Origin: Malaya genurostris
Taxonomy: Eukaryota; Arthropoda; Insecta; Diptera; Culicidae
Direction of reading: 5' to 3'
Length of the DNA: 64,000 nt
Assembly: GCF_030247185.1 (NCBI RefSeq)
Contig: NC_080572.1
Location: 229,239,435 to 229,303,434, forward strand
Under the pieces are notes generated by a model. That model made no database searches. It had not been told where the DNA came from and saw nothing but the letters and a program-made list of their open reading frames with translations. Of the stretch, positions 58,330-64,000 are shown piece by piece (the first letter of the stretch is position 1; every line of letters starts with the position of its first letter). The translations under genes were made by a program, and so were the position numbers.

Positions 58330-59424
58330 ATCTTTCAAACAATTTTGTAACAATTTTGTAACAATTTTGTAACAATTTTGTAACAATTTTGTAACAATTT
58401 TGTAACAATTTTGTAACAATTTTGTAACAATTTTGTAACAATGTTGTAACAAGTTTGTAACAATTTTGTAACAAAGTTGTAACAATTTTGTAACAATTTT
58501 GTAACAATTTTGTAACAATTTTGAACAATTTTGTAACAATTTTGTAACAATTTTGTAACAATTTTATAACAGTTTTTGTAACAATTTTGTAACAATTTCG
58601 CAACAATTTTGTAACAATTTTATAACAAGTTTGTTATAATTTTATAAAAAATTTGTTATAATTTTGTAACAATATTGTAACAATTTCGTTACAATTTTGT
58701 TAGAATTTTGTAACAATTTTGAAACAATTTTGAACAATTTTGTAACAATTTTGTAACAATTTTGTAACAATTTTGTAACAATTTTGAACAATTTTGAACA
58801 ATTTTGTAACAATTTTGTAACAATTTTGTAACAATTTTGTAACAATTTTGTAACAATTTTATAACAGTTTTTGTAACAATTTTGTAACAATTTCGCAACA
58901 ATTTTGTAACAATTTTATAACAAGTTTGTTATAATTTTATAACAAATTTGTTATAATTTTGTAACAATATTGTAACAATTTTGTTACAATTTTGTTAGAA
59001 TTTTGTAACAATTTTGTAACAATTTTGAACAATTTTGTAACAATTTTGTAACAATTTTGTAACAATTTTGTAACAATTTTGTAACAATTTTGTAACAATT
59101 TTGTAATAATTTTGTAACAATTTTGTAACAATTTTGTAACAATTTTGTAACAATTTTGTAACAATTTTGTAACAATTTTGTAACAATTTTGTAACAATTT
59201 TGTAACAATTTTGTAACAATTTTGTAACAATTTTGTAACATTTTTGTAACAATTTTGTAACAATTTTCTAACAGTTTTTGTAAAAATTTTGTAACAATTT
59301 CGCAACAATTTTGTAACAATTTTATAACAAGTTTGTTATAATTTTATAACAAGTTTGTTATAATTTTGTAACAATATTGTAACAATTTTGTTACAATTTT
59401 GTTACAGTTTTGTTACAATTTTGT
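58330..59424. repeat. 11-bp satellite array 2 (TTTTGTAACAA), highly homogeneous
   Basis: About 100 units are present, long stretches perfect. A variant block (ACAATTTCGCAACAATTTTG, then ATAACAAGTTTGTTATAATT) recurs with its TTCG at 58597, 58892 and 59299, showing higher-order duplication with spacings of 295 and 407 bp. All three minus-strand frames are open over the same DNA. Confidence 0.96.
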
Positions 59425-59703
59425 AGCAACTAGGAGAAAATTATCTGGGTTCGCGCCCGATCATCATTTTTTTTTCTTAATTTGGGGACAATTTGGATGT
59501 AACGTAGGAAGAGTTTCACTTTATAAAATCAAGATTAATAGGAATTGTTATTATTTTGTCAAAGTTTTGCTTTCCATTAAGCGACAGTGTTGGGTTAAAT
59601 TTACATCATTTTTTAGCAACTTATTAACTATTTGATAATTTACGGCAAGTATTTGAAAAAATCAGGACCGTTTAGAAGCAATTTAGGGAATTTAAAAAAA
59701 ATA
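59425..59703 (+). repeat. Satellite-associated flank, copy 2 (left part)
   Basis: It is parallel to 54192-54510: TCTGGGTTCGCGCCCGATC, then GACAATTTGGATGTAACG, AAGCGACAGTGTTGGG, AGGACCGTTTAGAAGC. It is interrupted at 59704 by a retroelement and resumes at 60927. Confidence 0.82.
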
Positions 59704-60926
59704 ACGGGATGCCGTGTGGAATCCGGCGGAAAAAAATGAACCAAGAATAGATCCACTGGGTTCCTGCTTCCATGTCGTAAAAGGCGACAATTGCAGGAGT
59801 ATCTTTTTCCTTTCAGTTATCAGATATATCCAATGTTTTACTTCTGATTACTCTATTTTACTAAATCATCTCTTTATTAAACCTATCAATTTCCGTCTAG
59901 CTTCGGAGAAAAGTTTTATTAGGAATGCTTTCTTCTTCCATGTTATTGATTGTCTTTCAGGATTATAAAATGAATGATAAAAATCAACCATTGCGCAAAT
60001 CCGTTTATATTACAAAGTTAATAACAGAGATAACATATATCGGTATATTGAATACATAGTAAAAAACACTTGATATTAATATTTCAAACAGTAAATTAAT
60101 ATTTTTCTCGGTAGCCGGCTGCCCAGATCAACTAATATAACCAATTAATAATTTCAATAAATAATTAAAATAATAAAGCGGAAATAATAAAGAATCAAGA
60201 CGCGCGTGAAAACTGTTGACCTTTGTTTGGTGATTTAAAATGATTTTATAATAACTGTTTAGAATATTTCAATGCAATGAATCAACTTTTTTGTCTAAAT
60301 CATATTCGCTCGTTTATTTTGTATCACGTAGTTTCATTTATAAAAACGTGCTTAATCCACCTAGCAGTGAGATGATACCTTTTTTTTATCAATCCGCATG
60401 TGTTTTTTTGCATGACTAAAAAAACGCGAAAGGTAGATGCATAAACGAGTGACTGCATACTCGACAGCCGGCTGTCCGGAGTTTTGTCAATTTCGGAGAT
60501 TAACTGTTTCGTGCATTATATTGCCAGCACAAAGTAACACATAAAACCATAATACTTTAGAACATTCTTGGTAGCCGGCTACCCAGAGTAATAAACACAT
60601 GATAACATTATTAAAACATTTACTAACAAAGTATCCTCTCCTGTGATGCATGTGGGAATGCAGAGGATTCCTCGGTTCCTAGTAGCAACATACATCGAAC
60701 TAACAATCCTTTCCCTCCCAAGTAGATCTGCATTCGGACGTGGCCGGCGTCGGTATTGATCAGCATGCATGGTTCAATACAGTTTGCACAGTGTGAAACA
60801 ATGTGTTATTCCCAAACATGTTACTTCAAAAAATCATTTTGCAATCTCAATTGGTCCAGATCAATAACGGAGTAGCAACACACGGGCGGTCTCTAATGCT
60901 AATGCTAATGCTAATGCTAATTTAGT
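59704..60926 (+). mobile_element. 1.22-kb non-LTR-like insertion with 16-bp target duplication
   Basis: The perfect 16-bp sequence GAATTTAAAAAAAATA flanks it (59688-59703 and 60927-60942). The 5' end begins ACGGGATGCCGTGTGGAATC. The 3' end has a short tandem tail of AATGCT units (about 60894-60920). The long target duplication and tandem-repeat tail indicate target-primed retrotransposition. No RT or endonuclease frame is present, so it is a non-autonomous or internally deleted LINE derivative. The 5' 110 bp recur at 47493-47630. It contains a DR1-type terminus at 60340-60420. Confidence 0.75.
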
Positions 60927-61153
60927 GAATTTAAAAAAAATATTTAGCGAGATTTTTTTGATAGCTTGGGAAAAATGCTTACACTGAAAGAAAGTTGTAA
61001 TTTCGATTGATTTGTGTAAAATGCTCCCGAATTATATGCTAACTATTGATACAATTACTGATTTTTTTTCTGTGGCAATTCTGTTGGAACATTTTTATTG
61101 TTTGAGTGGAAAATTTGTAATCGTTTTCTTCAGGGATTTTTAAAACATTTTGC
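60927..61153 (+). repeat. Satellite-associated flank, copy 2 (right part)
   Basis: It resumes the alignment with 54515-54700 and 54879-54910: TTTTTGATAGCTTGGGAAAA, ACTGAAAGAAAGTTGTAATT, GTGGAAAATTTGTAATCG, TTCTTCAGGGATTTTTAAAAC. Confidence 0.82.
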
Positions 61154-61155
61154 TA

Positions 61156-61565
61156 ACACATCGTTCAAAAAGTCCAGGCACTAACTAGAATAACAATATT
61201 TCTTGTACAAAGGTTTTTTTATTCATCAACATAATCACTTTTAAATGCAATGCAATCGTTCTAGCATTTTCTAGCGTTTTTTTCTATTCAGCACATCTAA
61301 CCTCAGGAATTTTGATTTTGCTTTCATCCAACACGATGCCAAAAATCTTTGTTTTTCATGGATCTGAGTGCGAGAAACACAAACATATTTTCGTTAACTA
61401 TTAAGAGACGTCTTTTATATGTCGGTAGGTATAGTGTTTGTGGTACGATTAACGTGAAAATTTAACACATGTCATCTGAAGGTTGGTGCTTTTGAAAAAT
61501 TAGGTTTGTTTGACATCAAAAACGTCATCTTTTTGGTCAGTCCTGGGACTTTTTAAACAATGTGT
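61156..61565. mobile_element. 410-bp mariner-derived MITE, TA-flanked
   Basis: The left end is ACACATCGTTCAAAAAGTCC. The right end, reverse-complemented, is ACACATTGTTTAAAAAGTCC. TA is present at 61154-61155 and 61566-61567. It shares the segment TTTATTCATCAACATAATCAC with the mariner at 61733, which represents the end of the transposase gene. Confidence 0.8.
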
Positions 61566-61732
61566 TAAGGTCTAAGACCAGTGTGTTTTAGAGGGCTATT
61601 TTCACGCTTCAAATCTGATTTTTTCAGAAACGGTTCAGAATAATTCATTGACTTTAGCGATCGAGAAAGTCTTTTTTCTGAAGGAAAAATTGCGTAGCTG
61701 AAAACGGCAACTTCCAACTTGTTCATTGATTA

Positions 61733-62653
61733 ACACATGGATCAATAAGTCCCGAGACTAACAATGGAAACAACCTTTTATTCGCAAAAAATTTTTTTTA
61801 TTCATCAACATAATCACCTTTTAGAGTGAAACAATGGTTCCAACGTTTTTCCAATTTTTCAATACCATGTTTATAAAAAAAATTATCTTTCGCTTCAAAA
61901 TAAGCTTCAGTTTCAGCGATGACCTCCTCATTTGAGCCTAATCTTTTTCCCTGGAGCATTTTTTTAAGATCAGCAAAGAGCCAGTAGTCACTAAGGGCTA
62001 AATCTGGCGAGTATGGGGGGTGGGGAAGCAGATCAAAGCCCAATTCGTTCAATTTCGCCATTGTTTTCATCGACTTGTGGCAGGGTGGTTTTGTTCCATC
62101 GAAAGCAATTGCGGCACCCACTTGGAAAAAACCTTTTCCATGCTCAATTTTTCATGAAGGCTAGTAAATACATTTCCATATAATATCTGTGTCATCTCAG
62201 CAATCTCACGGAGCTTCACTTTACGATCTTTCATTATAATTTTTGTCACTTCACTCACATTTTCCGGTGTAACGGCTTCCACAGGTCTACCCGAGCGTTC
62301 CGCGTCATTTGTGTCGGTACGATCACGTTTAAACTCGGCGAACCACCGACAAATCGTTGCTTTTGATGGACAAGAGTCCGGATAACATTTTTCAATCCAT
62401 TGTTTCGCTTGCACGGTGTTTTTACCCATTAAAAAACAATGTTTTATCAAAACACAATACTCGGTTTTTTCCATTTTTTATACAAACTACAAAACGACTT
62501 TACTCCAACCTCGATAACTCAGCTGTTTCTGGTCGGATCGACTTAAAATTTTGACCCGTTTCAAGCAAAGGTTAGTACTCTAGAAAGACGTGATTACTGG
62601 TTTACTACGAGCGCCATCTCTGCTTTAGTCTCGGGACTTATTGATCCATGTGT
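61733..62653 (-). mobile_element. Internally deleted mariner, TA-flanked, perfect 29-bp TIRs
   Basis: Both ends begin ACACATGGATCAATAAGTCC and stay identical for 29 bp. TA flanks are at 61731-61732 and 62654-62655. The 921-bp length is short for mariner (about 1.3 kb). The missing part is the centre of the transposase. Perfect TIRs suggest recent movement in trans. Confidence 0.9.
61798..62474 (-). pseudogene. Mariner transposase with central deletion
   Basis: The start MEKTEYCVLIKHCFLMGKN leads into the helix-turn-helix region (TICRWFAEFKRDRTDTND, SGRPVEAVTPENV, LREIAEMTQI) and ends near VFSKWVPQLLSMEQN. The frame then changes, and the C-terminal part follows directly: PPCHKSMKTMAKLNELGF, LLPHPPYSPDLALSDYWLF (third catalytic Asp), GKRLGSNEEVIAETEAYFEA and GDYVDE before the stop. 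The region with the first two catalytic Asp is deleted and the reading frame is broken at the join. Confidence 0.85.
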
Positions 62654-62655
62654 TA

Positions 62656-63197
62656 TCTCGCCTTCAAAGGCATGCATAAAAAATCTATCCTGACAATGTC
62701 AAGATAATTTAATTTAGATTCGATTAGTGCATAGAAACATAGGTGTTGTCGCGATAAAAATGAAGTGAATGTTATTTTTGTGAAGGTAAATCGATTTTTA
62801 TGCACGCGTCATTTTTTCTGCTCCAGTTTCCTGATAACGTAAAGAAAAATGAGAGTGAAATAAAATCGGTACAGCAAGGCTGTCAAAAAAGCGGTAGCTT
62901 TATTGGATAAAGACACGTTTTATGCTTATTGAACCGATTGATGTAGTCAAACTTGCAACCGAAAATATCAAAACTTTCTTGGCCACCCGGCCCATCGAGA
63001 GTTATTTTGCACATATGCGAGAGAGTATGGAGAGAAATAAAATACGTAGAGCGCACACGTGGTCGATTCAAAACTTATACGCAAAATACTGGCCTCAGTC
63101 CCTAAGCACATCAGCGGTTGGACTATTGGTGGATTTTTTTCGTACGATATTCGATACGCACGGAACACATTTTGATCGAAAATTGTCTGTTTCTTAT
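62656..63197. other. Unassigned region
   Basis: A frame at 62922-63212 (+) encodes about 96 residues with no recognised domain. Otherwise nothing is seen. Confidence 0.3.
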
Positions 63198-63354
63198 GGC
63201 GTTTTTCATTGAAATACACTGGTGGCGTGGATTGCTCTGGTTTTGCACTTTCGAGCAAAAATCGCAATGAAACACCGTCAGAATGTTGCATTTCTGCTCG
63301 AAAGTGCAAAACCAGAGCAATCCACGCCACTAGTGTTTTTCAATGAAAAACGGC
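63198..63354. repeat. 157-bp near-perfect hairpin
   Basis: The left arm has GGCGTTTTTCATTGAAATAC and GGATTGCTCTGGTTTTGCAC. The right arm is the complement (GTGCAAAACCAGAGCAATCC, then TTTTTCAATGAAAAACGGC). The arms are about 68 bp with a short loop near 63275. The inner 40 bp of each arm match perfectly. Confidence 0.9.
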
Positions 63355-63389
63355 ATTAGTATTCGAGAAAATTCTCGATGACCTCTATC

Positions 63390-63440
63390 TGGGCGCTAGT
63401 CTTTTAAGCCAGTTGTTGTATGTTCAGGTAGGATTCTTAG
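63390..63440 (+). repeat. Feilai-like SINE fragment
   Basis: GGGCGCTAGTCTTTTAAGCC, AGTTGTTGTATGTTCA and GGTAGGATTCTTAGTGTTA match internal parts of the SINEs at 12384 and 54914, with a deletion. Confidence 0.6.
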
Positions 63441-64000
63441 TGTTATTGTTGTTTCACGCCCTGGTTGTTTCAACTAAAATGTTGTTGATTTAACTAACTG
63501 TTTATCTGTTGATTTTGTCATAACCGTTCAGGTAAACGAAAATGCTGTATTTGAATGCTGTCACATTGCTGAGAAAAAAGACAGCAAAACTCAAAACAAA
63601 AATCCTCTTCATTTCACCAGAAATTTTTCATGTTGAAAATTTACAATGGCTAATGAACGTCATTTATGTCAGTTATGTAGTGGCCGTTTCATGTAAGTGA
63701 AAATATGAAGAAGAACATAAGAGTTAATTGTAAAACAAGTTTTTGATGTACAGAATAGATATTCCTACAGTATAAATGTTGTAAACATTTTGCTGGTGAA
63801 TTCCCTCTTGAGAATTATAATCTGTGATTGCTTTTCTATATCATCTGTAAGTTTAGTGATGAAGCTACAAGCAGTTACTTAGGCGAAATTTCGTTGTTCA
63901 TGAGGTGAACTTAGCTGCCCCCGAAGAAACTAACCTTAAAATAATTTTTATTGCAACATGCGTCTTAAGTTCAAATGACTGAATGAAATGGTTAAAACAA
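63441..64000. other. Unassigned right edge
   Basis: AT-rich DNA without recognised features. Confidence 0.3.

Noticed and set aside
62922..63212. 96-codon frame near the right edge
   Set aside because: No domain or neighbour supports it, and it runs into the hairpin arm.

Overview
The window reads as repeat-rich, AT-rich nuclear DNA of an insect, most likely a culicine mosquito of Aedes type. The evidence is tRNA-derived SINEs resembling the Aedes Feilai family, a transposase with the DD37E spacing described from mosquitoes, Jockey-, CR1- and RTE-like non-LTR retrotransposons, and many short inverted-repeat elements. Species assignment is inference. No bacterial-style genes, CRISPR arrays, rRNA genes or convincing functional tRNA genes are visible.

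Host coding content is very small. A 180-codon exon at 3008-3549 (+) encodes a thrombospondin-N/laminin-G-like domain of the collagen XV/XVIII/IX type. A 50-codon first exon at 46997-47146 (+) encodes a membrane-anchored or secreted N-terminus. Both end in phase 0 at consensus GTAAGT donors on the same strand, so the second could be an alternative start of the same gene, whose introns would then hold most of the window. GC-richer stretches at about 33.9-36.0 kb, 44.0-47.0 kb and 56.2-57.8 kb look less repeat-derived and may hold promoters or untranslated exons.

Layout. 0-6 kb: dispersed repeat, 43-bp minisatellite, a TTAA-flanked inverted-repeat element, the collagen exon, and a 1.59-kb TA-flanked inverted-repeat element. 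6-11 kb: a Jockey-like LINE fragment, a Tc1 fragment, and a CR1/Jockey-like LINE with a long intact EN-RT frame. 12-18 kb: two SINEs with target duplications, a second 43-bp array surrounding a truncated mariner, and an antisense LINE fragment. 20-25 kb: a second copy of the TA element carrying a nested repeat, then a damaged RTE element. 25-33 kb: a 327-bp palindrome, a DD37D transposon whose start has been replaced by an inverted copy of its own end, a hAT-like MITE, a DD41D mariner relic and a degenerate LINE. 37-44 kb: a MITE, dispersed repeats, a second DD41D relic and a DD37E relic. 47-50 kb: two kinds of foldback element carrying tRNA-like arms. 50-61 kb: two large arrays of an 11-bp satellite (TTTTGTAACAA) with a recurring spacer and a shared flank, the flank being interrupted by a MITE, a SINE and a 1.2-kb retroelement, each datable by an empty-site comparison or target duplication. 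61-64 kb: two related non-autonomous mariners and a 157-bp hairpin.

The main interest is structural: nested insertions with exact target duplications, foldback elements, a satellite open in all three frames of one strand, and a candidate alternative first exon. All readings were made by eye, without alignments or database searches.
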